Below, in pieces: positions 35,294-44,712 of a DNA stretch of 53,601 nt; position 1 is the first letter of the stretch; each line of letters opens with the position of its first letter. The notes below the pieces were generated by a model that was not told the DNA's origin, made no database searches, and saw only the letters and a list, made by a program, of their open reading frames with translations. Both the position numbers and the translations under genes were made by a program. Source of the stretch: DASULK01 sp036381835 (GTDB lineage Bacteria; Actinomycetota; Actinomycetes; Mycobacteriales; Micromonosporaceae); contig DASVCA010000050.1 in the NCBI GenBank assembly GCA_036381835.1, positions 1 through 53,601 of the forward strand. Reading direction: 5' to 3'.

Positions 35294-37939
35294 TCACCGA
35301 CGTCGAGTGAGGATGAGGTCGGCGACCAGGGCGGTCCACCCGCACTGGTGCCAGGCCCCGAGTCCCGCCCCGTTGTCGCCGTGGAAGTACTCGGGAAACA
35401 CCGGCAGCTCCCGCCAGTCCGGATGATTTTGGAACAGCTCGCAGATGCCGTACATCGGCCGCCAGCCCCACTCGTTGGGCAGGAACGGCAGAATCAGGCG
35501 GCCGGACAGGTCGTCGGCGATCTCGGCCAGGGGGTGCCGCACCCCCGACCGCGTCGGATATTCGATCGGCGGATCGTCGCCGAAGAACGCCGCGTACTCC
35601 CGCAGCGCCCAGACCAGAAGGTAGTTGGTGGGCGGCCAGATCGGCCCCCGCCAGTTCGAGTTGCCGCCGAACAGGCCGCTGGTCGACTCAGCCGGTTCGT
35701 AGCCGACGGTGAAGTCCTGCCCGTGCAAGGTGACGGTGAACGGTTCGGCCAGGTGGCGGCGGGACAACGTGCGCAGCCCGTACGGGGAGAGGAACTCCTC
35801 CTCGTCGAGCATCCGGGCGAGCAGGCGCCCGACCCGATCCGGGCCCGCCATCGACAGCAACCACTGCCGACCGCCGTGTGTGGACCGCCCGGTGGCGATC
35901 AGTTCGGCGTGCTCGGGTCTCTCCTCGCGCAGCGCGCGAAGTCGCGCGGCCAGCTCGGGCAGCCGCTCGAGCGTGGCCGTGCTCAGCCGGGTGACGGCTG
36001 CCAGCGGGAGCAGACCGACCACGGAGCGGGCCTTCAGCGGGATGCGGTCGCCGTCGGGCAGCCGCAGCACGTCGTAGTAGAACCCGTCCGGCTCGTCCCA
36101 CAGCCCTCGCGTGTTGGCGGCGGCGGCGATGCGGGTGAAATGCGTGAGGAACGTGGTCGCCAGGTCCTCGTACGCCCGGTCGTGTTCGGCGAGGATCACG
36201 GCGATGTCGAGCAGGTTCAGGGCGTACATGGCCATCCAGGCGGTGGCGTCGGCCTGTTCGAGCACCCCGGGGACCGGCAGCGCCGCCGAACGGTCGAACG
36301 GGCCGACGTTGTCCAGGCCGAGGAAGCCGCCCTGGAACAGGTGGTCGCCGTCGGCGTCCTTACGGTTGACCCACCAGGTGAAGTTCAGCAGCAGCTTGTG
36401 CAGCATCCGGGCGAGGAAGTCGAGGTCGCGGCGGCCGTCGAGGTCGAAGACCCGCAACGCGGCCCAGGCGTGCACGGGCGGGTTGACGTCGTCGAACGCC
36501 CACTCGTAGGCGGGGATCTGCCCGTTGGGGTGCAGGTACCGGTCCTGCAGCAGCAGAAGCAGCTGCCGCTTGGCGAACGTCGGATCCACCCGGGCGATGG
36601 CGACGGTTTGGAAGGCCAGATCCCACGCCGCGTACCAGGGATACTCCCAAGGGTCGGGCATGGAGATCACGTCGCAGGCGGTCAGCTGCCGCCAGTCGCG
36701 GTTGCGGCTGCGACCGGCGGGTGGCGGCACGGAGGCCGGATCGCCGGTCAGCCAGCGGGCGACGTCGTAGTGGTAGAACTGCTTACCCCACATCAGCCCG
36801 GCCACGGCCTGGCGCACCAGCGTGGCCTCGGCCGCGGGCACCTCGGCGGGGGTGAGTCCGGAGAAGAACTCGTCCGCCTCGGCCCGCCGCGCCGCCATCG
36901 TGGCCGCGAAGTCCGCGCCGAGGTCGAGCGCGGGGGCCGGGTCGGCCCCGGCAGGCGGGCCGGTGTGGGTGAGCCGCAGCCGGATCTGCGCCTGCCCGCC
37001 GGCGGGCACGTCCAGTACGTAGTGCAGCGCCCCCTTGGTGCCGACCCGCTGCGGGTTGACCGTCGCCGCGCCGGTCACCACGTGATCGCCGATCCCGTCC
37101 TTCGGGTAACGGGAGCGGCCCGGGTGCCCCCACAGCCGTTCCGCGTTGGACTCGTTGTCGCATAGCAGCGGGACCGGTGCCCCGTCCCCGGCGAGCACCA
37201 GCCGGCCGAACGTCGGATGCCGGCCGACGAGTCGCGCACCGTCCCCCACGATGAGGGGTGCCGCGTCGGCGCCCGGCAGTCCCCACGACCAGGTGTTGCG
37301 GAACCAGAGGGTGGGCAGCACGTGCAGGCGGGCCGGGTACGCCGCCCGGTTGGCCGCCGTGACGAGGACGCACACGTCGGTCGGGGCGGCTTTCGCGTAG
37401 TCGACGGTCACCGCCCAGTACCGGTCGTCGGCGAAGATCCCGGTGTCGACCAGCTCGTACTCGGGTTCCTCCCGGTCGCGTAGCGTGTTCACCGCGACCA
37501 GGTCGTCGTACGGGAACGGCGCCTGCGGGTAGTGGTAGCGCCAGCGCATCCAGGAGTGGGTCGGCGTGGCGTCCAGGTACCACCAGTAGTCCTTGGCGTC
37601 CTCCCCGTGGTTGCCGAGGTCCCCGCCGAGACCGAACATCCGCTCCTTGAGGAACGGGTCCTCGCCGTTCCACAACGCCAGGGCGAAGCAGAATATCTGG
37701 CGGTCGTCGCAGATGCCCGCCATGCCGTCCTCGCCCCACCGGTAGGTCCGCGATCGGGCATGGTCGTGCGGGAAGTAGCTCCAGGCGGTGCCGTGCTCGC
37801 TGTAGTCCTCGCGCACCGTGCCCCACGCCCGCTCCGCCAGGTAGGGGCCCCAGGCACGCCAGTCCGGCCCGCCGGCGTCGGCCTGGGCCAGCCGGGCTCG
37901 CTCCGCGCCGCTCGCCGGTCCGCCCGCAGTCTCCGGCAC
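35294..37939 (-). CDS. GH63-like (MGH1-type) glucosidase
   Basis: This large glycosidase of 881 residues is related to the bacterial relatives of GH63 glucosidases, with a C-terminal alpha/alpha-toroid. Conserved segments include WGTVREDYSEHGTAWSYFPH, HARSRTYRWGEDGMAG, WEYPWYAAWDLAFQTVA (which holds the general-acid Asp), PNGQIPAYEWAFDDVNPPVH and NSNWRGPIWPPTNYLL. There is no signal peptide, so it acts in the cytosol, probably on short alpha-glucosides or glucosylglycerate-like solutes. The start is a GTG with GGGAGGG upstream. It diverges from the GH133-like gene across 218 bases. Confidence 0.92.
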   Translation of the reverse strand: MPETAGGPASGAERARLAQADAGGPDWRAWGPYLAERAWGTVREDYSEHGTAWSYFPHDHARSRTYRWGEDGMAGICDDRQIFCFALALWNGEDPFLKERMFGLGGDLGNHGEDAKDYWWYLDATPTHSWMRWRYHYPQAPFPYDDLVAVNTLRDREEPEYELVDTGIFADDRYWAVTVDYAKAAPTDVCVLVTAANRAAYPARLHVLPTLWFRNTWSWGLPGADAAPLIVGDGARLVGRHPTFGRLVLAGDGAPVPLLCDNESNAERLWGHPGRSRYPKDGIGDHVVTGAATVNPQRVGTKGALHYVLDVPAGGQAQIRLRLTHTGPPAGADPAPALDLGADFAATMAARRAEADEFFSGLTPAEVPAAEATLVRQAVAGLMWGKQFYHYDVARWLTGDPASVPPPAGRSRNRDWRQLTACDVISMPDPWEYPWYAAWDLAFQTVAIARVDPTFAKRQLLLLLQDRYLHPNGQIPAYEWAFDDVNPPVHAWAALRVFDLDGRRDLDFLARMLHKLLLNFTWWVNRKDADGDHLFQGGFLGLDNVGPFDRSAALPVPGVLEQADATAWMAMYALNLLDIAVILAEHDRAYEDLATTFLTHFTRIAAAANTRGLWDEPDGFYYDVLRLPDGDRIPLKARSVVGLLPLAAVTRLSTATLERLPELAARLRALREERPEHAELIATGRSTHGGRQWLLSMAGPDRVGRLLARMLDEEEFLSPYGLRTLSRRHLAEPFTVTLHGQDFTVGYEPAESTSGLFGGNSNWRGPIWPPTNYLLVWALREYAAFFGDDPPIEYPTRSGVRHPLAEIADDLSGRLILPFLPNEWGWRPMYGICELFQNHPDWRELPVFPEYFHGDNGAGLGAWHQCGWTALVADLILTRRR

Positions 37940-38157
37940 CGCCGCGTCCGCCCTCCCTCGAAGTCGTCCTCCCGCCGACGTTAACCCGCCGCCGCCCCGC
38001 GTTCGACCGCCTCGACAGACTCCCGGCGAGGTCCGCCGCCGCTACCGTGCCGGCGATCACGGGGCGGAGCCGGACGGAAGACACGGCAGGCCGGCCGCGG
38101 GCGGCGTAACGTTCGGTGAATGCCGGTTCACTACCATCCGAGCGCCGCGGGAAAGCC

Positions 38158-40101
38158 GTGATCGACATCGGCTTCGGGCCGCAGGTGTGCGGGGACCTGA
38201 CCGCCGGAGCCGCCCGGGAGTGGCTGGTCGCCGACGGCTGCGGCGGCTACGCGATGGGCACGGTGAGCGGGCTGCGTACCCGCCGCTACCACGGGCTGCT
38301 GGTGGTCGCCGGGGACACCCCGGCGTTCCGACGGACCGGCCTGGTCGGCCTCGACCCGGCGGTGCTCCTGCCCTCGGGTGCGCTGGTGCGGTTGGCCGCC
38401 CACGAGTGGGCGTCCGGTGCGGTCGATCCGGCCGGCCACGAGCTGCTGGAACGCTTCGATTCGGTCGACGGGCTGCCCCGCTGGCGGTGGCGGGTCGGCG
38501 ACCTGGTGATCGAGCGGGAACTGGCGATGGCCCATGGCCGCCCGTGCGTGGCGGTCACCCATCGCCTGGTGGCCGGCGGCCCGGTCGGTCTCCGGCTCGC
38601 CGCCGTCTGCACCTGGCGGGACGTGCACGGCGAGCGGTGGGCCGACGGTCCGCCCCTGCGGATGGAGCCGGCGGCGGGCGGCGCGGTGATCGAGGACGCG
38701 TTCCGCTTGGCCGGGCCGGGCTGGCAGCCGCACGGCCAGTGGTGGTACGGGGTCCGCCACCGGGAGGAGGCGGCGCGGGGCCTCAACCCGGGCGAGGATC
38801 TCTGGTACGCCGGGACCTTCACCGGCCGGCTCGAACGTCCCGGGGATCGCGTCTCGGTGCTCGCCTGGGCCGGTGATCTGTCCGCGCCGCCGCCGGAAGC
38901 CGAGGAGCTGATCGAGGCGGCGCGGCGCCGGAACCGGGCGGTGGTGGCCGCGGCGCGGCCGGCCGACGGGGTGGCGGTCACGCTCGCGCTGGCGGCCGAC
39001 GCGTTCATCGTCCGCACCCGGGGCGGCGGTCCCGACGTGGTCGCCGGCTACCCGTGGTTCGGTGCGTGGTCGCGGGACACGATGATCGCGTACGAGGGGC
39101 TGTTTCTGGACACCGGCCGGGCCGAGCAGGGACGGGACCTGCTGCGGGCCTATGCGGCGACCCTGTCCGAGGGGATGCTCGCCAACACGGCGGACACCGG
39201 GCGGATCGAGTACAACACCGCGGACGCCACCCTGTGGTTCCTGCACGCGATCGGCCGCCATGTGGCGGTGACCGGTGACCGGGACCTCGCCGCCGAACTG
39301 TGGCCGGCCCTGTCCACGGTAATCGACGCGCATCTGCGCGGCACCCGGTACGGCATCCGGGTCGATCCCGCCGACGGACTGCTCACCCAGGGCGTGCCGG
39401 AACACGCGCTGACCTGGATGGACGCCCGGGTCTACGGGTCACCGGTGACCCCCCGGACCGGCAAGGCGGTGGAGATCAACGCACTGTGGCTCAACGGGCT
39501 GGCGGTGGTCGCCGAGCTGGCCGGCCCGGGGCGGGATCCGGGACCGGCCGACCGGCTGCGGCAGCGGGCCGCGGACGCATTCCGGGCCCGGTTCCCCGCC
39601 CCCGCCGGATGGCTCTACGACGTGGTCGACGCCCCGGCACCCCCGTACCCCCTGGGCGGCCCGGCCCACCACGACAACGACCTGCTGCGCCCCAACCAGC
39701 TGCTCGCCTGGTCCCTGCCGTACGCCCCGCTCGAGCCGGACGTGGCGACGCTGCGTCGGATCGCCGCGGCGCTGCTCACCCCGTTGGGGCTGCGCACCCT
39801 CGCGCCGGACGCCCCCGGGTTCCAGGGCCGCCACCGGGGCGACCCGGCCGAGCGGGACGGCGCCTACCACCAGGGGACGGTGTGGCCGTGGCTGATCGGC
39901 CCGTACGCGGACGCCTGCCGGCGGGCGGACATACCGCTGACCGGCCTGTTCACCGGTCTTGAGGCGCATCTGCGGGAATACGGCCTCGGCTCGGTCAGCG
40001 AGACGGCCGACGGGCTCGCCCCGCACCGGGCCACCGGCTGCCCGTTCCAGGCGTGGTCGGTGGCGGAGCTGCTGCGTGCCCGCCGGCTCGCCGGGGCCTG
40101 A
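38158..40101 (+). CDS. Amylo-alpha-1,6-glucosidase-type debranching protein (GDE family)
   Basis: This enzyme of about 647 residues has the glycogen-debranching N-terminal domain (EWLVADGCGGYAMGTVSGLR, then TRRYHGLLVV). The C-terminal toroid contains PWFGAWSRDTMIAYEGLFL, TADTGRIEYNTADATLWFLH, GKAVEINALWLN and YHQGTVWPWLIGPYADA. The acid/base residues of GH133 lie in these segments. It probably removes 1,6-linked glucose from glycogen-like glucan. The start is uncertain: GTG at 38158 has GGGAAAG upstream, while GTG at 38116 gives 14 extra residues without a clear ribosome site. Confidence 0.93.
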   Translation: MIDIGFGPQVCGDLTAGAAREWLVADGCGGYAMGTVSGLRTRRYHGLLVVAGDTPAFRRTGLVGLDPAVLLPSGALVRLAAHEWASGAVDPAGHELLERFDSVDGLPRWRWRVGDLVIERELAMAHGRPCVAVTHRLVAGGPVGLRLAAVCTWRDVHGERWADGPPLRMEPAAGGAVIEDAFRLAGPGWQPHGQWWYGVRHREEAARGLNPGEDLWYAGTFTGRLERPGDRVSVLAWAGDLSAPPPEAEELIEAARRRNRAVVAAARPADGVAVTLALAADAFIVRTRGGGPDVVAGYPWFGAWSRDTMIAYEGLFLDTGRAEQGRDLLRAYAATLSEGMLANTADTGRIEYNTADATLWFLHAIGRHVAVTGDRDLAAELWPALSTVIDAHLRGTRYGIRVDPADGLLTQGVPEHALTWMDARVYGSPVTPRTGKAVEINALWLNGLAVVAELAGPGRDPGPADRLRQRAADAFRARFPAPAGWLYDVVDAPAPPYPLGGPAHHDNDLLRPNQLLAWSLPYAPLEPDVATLRRIAAALLTPLGLRTLAPDAPGFQGRHRGDPAERDGAYHQGTVWPWLIGPYADACRRADIPLTGLFTGLEAHLREYGLGSVSETADGLAPHRATGCPFQAWSVAELLRARRLAGA

Positions 40102-40290
40102 GGATCGCCGGTTCGCCGTTCCCGCCGGACGTCCACATCGGACCCTTTCGTACCTTGTGGCCGGTGGGCACTGCCACGGAGTTTGCGACCCGACGCGATC
40201 ATCTGGCAGAGTGTCGTCGCCTCGGGGCGCGTCCGTCGATGTCTGAGATCGGCCGGATGCGCTGGACGATGACGTGGGAGGGCGAGCGCC

Positions 40291-41094
40291 ATGATGGGAC
40301 CGTCGCATGCGCTCTCGGGCGCGGCGGTGTGGTTGGCCGGCAGCTGGGCGCTGAATCAGTTCGCCGGGGTGTCCCAGTCTCCACTGGAGATCGCGGTCGG
40401 CACGGCCGTCTGCGCCGGCGGGGCGCTCTTCCCCGACCTGGACCTCTCCGGGAAGGTCACCGCGAACAAGGGGGGCGCGACGGTCGCCCGCACGTTCGGC
40501 GTGGTCTCCCTGTTCGTCGCCGAGGTGGTCGAGAAGATCTCGCTCGGCGTCTACCACGCCACCCGGCTCAGCCGGGATCCCAGACGGGACAACGGGCACC
40601 GGACGCTCACCCACACCATCCCCTTCACCGTACTGGTGGGTTGGGGCACGACCGCGCTGTGCAACGCGTACGGGAAATGGGCGGTCATCGGGATCCTGTT
40701 CTTCATGATCGGCCTGGCGTTGCGGGGGCTGTTCGACGAATGGGCCAAGCGGGCGGGTTGGGTGGTGGTGACCCTGCTGTCGCTGGGCGCGGCCTACTTC
40801 ACCTATCTGAACCTGCCGGGCGACCGGGGATATCCGCTGCTCGGGTTCGCGGTCGGGGTCGGCTGCTTCGTGCACATCCTCGGCGACGTGATCACCAGCG
40901 CGGGCGTGCCCCTCCTCTGGCCGATCCCCATCAAACGTCGCATGTGGATGATGATCGGTATCCCGAACCGGATGGCGGTCAAGGTCGGCGGCAAGTTCGA
41001 GACGGTGGTGCTGCGGACCGCGTTCACGGTGATCTCGGCGCTGTCGGCCGTCGGCCTGCTCATCCCGCACGTGCTACGCCGGTTCGACAGCTAG
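40291..41094 (+). CDS. Metal-dependent hydrolase-like membrane protein (DUF457/YdjM)
   Basis: This 267-residue polytopic membrane protein of the DUF457 family has the metal-type motifs MGPSHALSGAAVW (His), GGALFPDLDLSG (Asp/Asp) and NGHRTLTHTIPFT (HRTLTH), plus a later HILGDVITSAGVPLLWP. These match the YdjM/LexA-regulated membrane hydrolase group. Six or so hydrophobic stretches are present. GGGAGGGCGAG precedes the ATG. The 189-base upstream region is free of other genes. The substrate is unknown. Confidence 0.88.
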   Translation: MMGPSHALSGAAVWLAGSWALNQFAGVSQSPLEIAVGTAVCAGGALFPDLDLSGKVTANKGGATVARTFGVVSLFVAEVVEKISLGVYHATRLSRDPRRDNGHRTLTHTIPFTVLVGWGTTALCNAYGKWAVIGILFFMIGLALRGLFDEWAKRAGWVVVTLLSLGAAYFTYLNLPGDRGYPLLGFAVGVGCFVHILGDVITSAGVPLLWPIPIKRRMWMMIGIPNRMAVKVGGKFETVVLRTAFTVISALSAVGLLIPHVLRRFDS

Positions 41095-41111
41095 CCTTCG
41101 ACTCGGCGGGA

Positions 41112-41783
41112 TCAGGCGTTGGCGCGCTGTGCCGGCAGCGGCGCCTCCGTACTCGCCCCCGCCGGCTCGGTGTCCGTCGGCACCGGAACGGTCAGCCCGA
41201 ACGCGGCGAGAAGCTCGGGACTGTCGGCCCGCCGACCGTCGGCCACCGAGTCGCAGGAGATGTCCACGATCTCGTCCTTGTGGGCGAGCAGGTAGGGTCG
41301 GGCACCGACATCCGCGTTGGCCAGGGTGGCGATGCCCGCCCAGTGCCGGCGGCCGAACAGCATGGGGTAGCCGCGCACCCCGCCGTAGGTCGCGCAGACC
41401 AGCGCCTCCGGGTACGGAAGCGCGGCGACCCGACGTACCGCCTGCGGCGTCACCCCCGGCATGTCGACCGGCATCACCAGCACCGCCTCGACCGCCTCGT
41501 CCGCGACCGCGCGCAGCCCGGTACGCAGCGACGAGCCGAGCCCTCTGCCCCACGCGCTGTCGACCACCACGGTCACCCCGGTCAGCTCCGCCTGCGCCCG
41601 CACCTGGTCGGCGGCCGCCCCGAGGACCACGACGACCGGCGCGCACCCGGCCTCCCGCACGGTCTCGACGGCGCGCTCCACCAGTGGACGCTCTCCGAGC
41701 CGAAGCAGCGCCTGCGGAGCGCCGAGCCGGCGTCCTCCCCCGGCGGCGACGATCAACCCTGCGACCCGACTCAGCGTCCTCAC
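41112..41783 (-). CDS. MobA/MocA-like nucleotidyltransferase with altered active site
   Basis: This 223-residue protein has a Rossmann-like NTP-transferase fold, opening VAGLIVAAGGGRRLGAPQAL. Family members transfer CMP or GMP to molybdenum cofactor or related pterins. The usual Lys of GxPKaL is Gln here (codon CAG), which would weaken nucleotide binding. DMPGVTP (about 108-114) is the metal-binding loop and is intact. ADSPELLAAFG is the C-terminal motif. The start is a GTG at 41783. No molybdoenzyme gene is near, so the substrate is unclear. Confidence 0.85.
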   Translation of the reverse strand: MRTLSRVAGLIVAAGGGRRLGAPQALLRLGERPLVERAVETVREAGCAPVVVVLGAAADQVRAQAELTGVTVVVDSAWGRGLGSSLRTGLRAVADEAVEAVLVMPVDMPGVTPQAVRRVAALPYPEALVCATYGGVRGYPMLFGRRHWAGIATLANADVGARPYLLAHKDEIVDISCDSVADGRRADSPELLAAFGLTVPVPTDTEPAGASTEAPLPAQRANA

Positions 41784-41869
41784 CCCACATGCCAGTCCAC
41801 GACCGGTACGCCCTGACCGATCAACGACCGGACCCGACTGAGGTGGCGGCGGCTCCCTAACATCGATGC

Positions 41870-42091
41870 ATGGAGATTGTGATCGCCGTCCTGTTGCTGA
41901 TCCCCGTCGCGATCGGACTCGGGATGGCCCGCGACGCATCTCGGCGCCGGCACTCCGCCACCTGGACCGGTCCGCCTCATGCGGCATACACATCGGACTC
42001 GGAGACCGCCTGTGACGGCCGGTTCGGTTCCTCTGCCGACGGCGGCGGATGGGACGGCGGTGGCGGCGGTGACGGCGGCGGAGGCTGTTGA
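41870..42091 (+). CDS. Small membrane protein with Gly/Asp-rich tail
   Basis: This 73-residue protein has an N-terminal hydrophobic helix (EIVIAVLLLIPVAIGLGMA), a basic stop (RDASRRRH) and a C-terminal Gly-rich tail (DGGGWDGGGGGDGGGGC). The Gly/Cys tail recalls small actinobacterial membrane proteins that end in GGGGC-type repeats. Function unknown. The ATG lacks a strong ribosome site. It ends 31 bases before the alpha/beta hydrolase start, so co-expression is likely. Confidence 0.6.
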   Translation: MEIVIAVLLLIPVAIGLGMARDASRRRHSATWTGPPHAAYTSDSETACDGRFGSSADGGGWDGGGGGDGGGGC

Positions 42092-42122
42092 CGACGTGCC
42101 GGAAGCTGGCAGACTGCTCCAC

Positions 42123-42875
42123 GTGAAGATCGCGGTACGGGAACAGGGTGGTACGCACGGCCAGCCGGTGCTGTTGCTGCTGCACGGGCTGGGCGCGACC
42201 GGTGATGTGTGGCGGGGCTGGCGGCCCCTGCTGGACGACCGCTGGCCGGGCCGGTGGCTGGCCCCGGACCTGCCGGGCCACGGCGCCTCGCAGCCACTCC
42301 CCCGGTATTCGTTCGAAGCCCTGGCCGACGGGATCGCCGAGATCCTGGACCCCACCGACCGGCTGGTGGTGCTCGGGCACTCGCTCGGCGGCGTGCTGGG
42401 CCTGACCCTGGCCGGGCCTCGCTTCAAGCTGCGCATCGACGCGGTGATCGGTCTGGGCATCAAGGTGGCCTGGACGGCGGACGAGTTGGCCAAGGCGCAG
42501 CGCCTGGCCGAACGCCCGGTGGCCTGGTTCGACGCACGGGCCGAGGCGGCCGAACGGCATCTGCGCGTCGCGGGCCTGACCGGACTGATCGGCCCGGACG
42601 ACCCGGCGGTGGACGCGGGGCTGCGCGAGGAGGACGGACGCTGGCGGCTGGCGCTCGACCAGCGGGCGTTCGGGGTGGGCGCACCGGACATGCCCGCCCT
42701 GTTGTCCTCAACCGGCGTACCGGTGGTGCTGGCCCGCGGCGAGCACGACCCGATGGTCAGCGACGCGCAGTTGGCCGAACTGGGCAAACCGCCGGTGACA
42801 CTGCCCGGACTCGGCCACAACGCGCACGTCGAGGATCCGCAGGCGGTCTTCGCGCTGATCGACCCTTACCGCTGA
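42123..42875 (+). CDS. Alpha/beta hydrolase
   Basis: This 250-residue serine hydrolase has a full catalytic triad: oxyanion segment LLLLHGLGATGDVW, nucleophile in VLGHSLGGVLG, Asp in ARGEHDPMVSD and His in GLGHNAHVEDPQ. The canonical cap region (ELAKAQRLAERPVAW) is present. The GTG at 42123 is the most likely start, beginning at the first beta-strand (KIAVREQGG), but a GTG at 42096 is possible. The substrate (ester, lactone or haloalkane) is unknown. Confidence 0.9.
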   Translation: MKIAVREQGGTHGQPVLLLLHGLGATGDVWRGWRPLLDDRWPGRWLAPDLPGHGASQPLPRYSFEALADGIAEILDPTDRLVVLGHSLGGVLGLTLAGPRFKLRIDAVIGLGIKVAWTADELAKAQRLAERPVAWFDARAEAAERHLRVAGLTGLIGPDDPAVDAGLREEDGRWRLALDQRAFGVGAPDMPALLSSTGVPVVLARGEHDPMVSDAQLAELGKPPVTLPGLGHNAHVEDPQAVFALIDPYR

Positions 42876-42933
42876 GCGCCCCGGGGCCGTCGATCACCGG
42901 CGCTCGGCCCGGTGCCGCACGTCCGCCGGTCCG

Positions 42934-44613
42934 CTAGTCCGCGTCGGCGTAGCAGTCGACGACCGAGACGGCCAACGGGAACCGGACCGGGGTGTCGCCG
43001 AACAACAGCCCGGTGGCCCGCTCCGCGGCCTCGTGGATGAGCCGCACCGCTGTCTCCGTCTCCTCCGCCGGGCAGTGCACCAGCACCTCGTCGTGTTGGA
43101 AGAACACCAGCTGCGCCCGGGTGCCGACGAGCGCCGTGCGCAGCATGGCGAGCAGGGTCAACGCCCACTCCGCGGCGGTCGCCTGGATGACGAAGTTCCG
43201 GGTGAACCGCCCGCGGGCGCGCGCCCGCCGGCCGCCCGAGTCCGCGGTCGCCTCGACGTCGTCCACGTCCCCAAGCGACACCGACGGCGGCGGGCAGGTG
43301 CGTCCCAGCCAGGAACGCACGAGTCCCCCGGCCTCCCCGGTGCGGGCCGCCTCCTCCAGATACCGCAGCGCCGTCGGGTAGCCGCGCCGCAGCGCGGCGA
43401 GCGCGGCGACCGCCGCGCCCCCGGTCTGCCCGTACATCGCGCCGAGCAGGGCCAGCTTGGCCCGCGCCCGATCGCCGTCGAACGCGTCGCGCGCCAGGGC
43501 GGCGTACAGGTCGCCGGAGGCGGCGGCCGCAGCAAGTCGCGCGTCACCGGACACGGCGGCCAGCACCCTCGGCTCCAACTGCCCAGCGTCGGCGACCACC
43601 AACCGCCAACCCGGGTCGGCGACCACCGCCCGGCGGATGACCTTGGGGATCTGCAACGCCGCCCCGCCCCGGGTGGCCCACCGTCCGGAGACCACCCCGG
43701 CGGGGACGTACTCCGGTCGCAACCGTCCGTCCCGCACCCAGGCGTCCCGCCACGCCCAGCCGTGGGCGGTCCAGATCCGGTACAGCTCCTTGTAGCGCAG
43801 CAGCAGCGGCACCGCGGGATGGTCGATATCGCGCAGCACCCAGGCTCGTGTGTTGGGCAGGTGGATCCCGACCCGGGCGAAGGCCCGACGCACCTCGGTG
43901 GGCGAGTCGGGATGGAGCTGCCGCACGCCCAGTGCGTGCGCGATCCGCGCGGCGAGCTCGGCCAGCCTGCGGGGCGGCCCGCCGACCGGGGACGGCTCAC
44001 CGAGCAGCTCGACCAACAGCGCGTCGTGCACGTCCGCCCGCCAGGGCAGTCCGACCGCGGACATCTCCACCGCAAGCAGCGCCCCCGCCGACTCGGCCGC
44101 GGCGAGCAGTCGGAACCGGCCCGGATGCTCGGTGGCTGCGATCCGGGCGATCTGGTCGGCGTACACCCGGCACAGTGCCCGCAGCGCGTCCGTGCCGGTC
44201 GACTGTGCGGGAGCGGTCTCGAAGAGCGTGGCCTGACCGTCGCCGGGGGGCACGGCCGGTTGCGGTGGCGGATCGGCGGGGACCGGCGACCCGGTGAGCC
44301 GGGCGGACGCCGCGGCGAGCGACCGGGGTTCGCCCCAGCGGCCCGCATAGCCCAGCAGCAGCGCCTCGGTCAGTTCGAGGTCGTGACAGCGTTCGACCCG
44401 GACATTCGCGCGCACCAGCGGCGGGTACGCGGTGGCGGTGCTCGCCCACAGCCAGCGCGGCGCATCCCGGCGCTCCCGTTCGGCGACCACCGCGGCGAGG
44501 TTTGCGGCGTGTTCGACCGGGCCGGCCGGGCGACCGTCCGCGGTGAGCGGCCGCAACCGCCCCGCGCCGCCCTCGTCGGCCACCACCGCCATCACCGCCG
44601 CCACGCCGGCCAT
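42934..44613 (-). CDS. Family A (PolA-like) DNA polymerase, short form
   Basis: This 559-residue protein resembles DNA polymerase I without the 5' nuclease. Motif A is VVADAGQLEPRVLAAVSGD (339-357) with DAGQLEPR for the canonical DYSQIELR. Motif B is KLALLGAMYGQTGGAAV (386-402), and motif C QHDEVLV (506-512). The N-terminal 150 residues have lost clear 3'-5' exonuclease residues. Database entries usually call these bifunctional exonuclease/polymerase. A repair or translesion role is inferred. The ATG at 44613 follows GGGAAGA. It diverges from the kinase gene across 99 bases. Confidence 0.87.
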   Translation of the reverse strand: MAGVAAVMAVVADEGGAGRLRPLTADGRPAGPVEHAANLAAVVAERERRDAPRWLWASTATAYPPLVRANVRVERCHDLELTEALLLGYAGRWGEPRSLAAASARLTGSPVPADPPPQPAVPPGDGQATLFETAPAQSTGTDALRALCRVYADQIARIAATEHPGRFRLLAAAESAGALLAVEMSAVGLPWRADVHDALLVELLGEPSPVGGPPRRLAELAARIAHALGVRQLHPDSPTEVRRAFARVGIHLPNTRAWVLRDIDHPAVPLLLRYKELYRIWTAHGWAWRDAWVRDGRLRPEYVPAGVVSGRWATRGGAALQIPKVIRRAVVADPGWRLVVADAGQLEPRVLAAVSGDARLAAAAASGDLYAALARDAFDGDRARAKLALLGAMYGQTGGAAVAALAALRRGYPTALRYLEEAARTGEAGGLVRSWLGRTCPPPSVSLGDVDDVEATADSGGRRARARGRFTRNFVIQATAAEWALTLLAMLRTALVGTRAQLVFFQHDEVLVHCPAEETETAVRLIHEAAERATGLLFGDTPVRFPLAVSVVDCYADAD

Positions 44614-44712
44614 TCTTCCCACCGCCTGCGACACTCCCACGCCGTCTCCGACACGATCTTGCCGATGCGGCGGCCCACGGGACACGATGAAACGGGTGAG
44701 GGGAGGCGGTCT

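Noticed and set aside
43033..44712. 560-codon extension of the kinase frame
   Set aside because: It is antisense to the PolA-like gene. The kinase starts at 44713 with a strong GGGAGG site.
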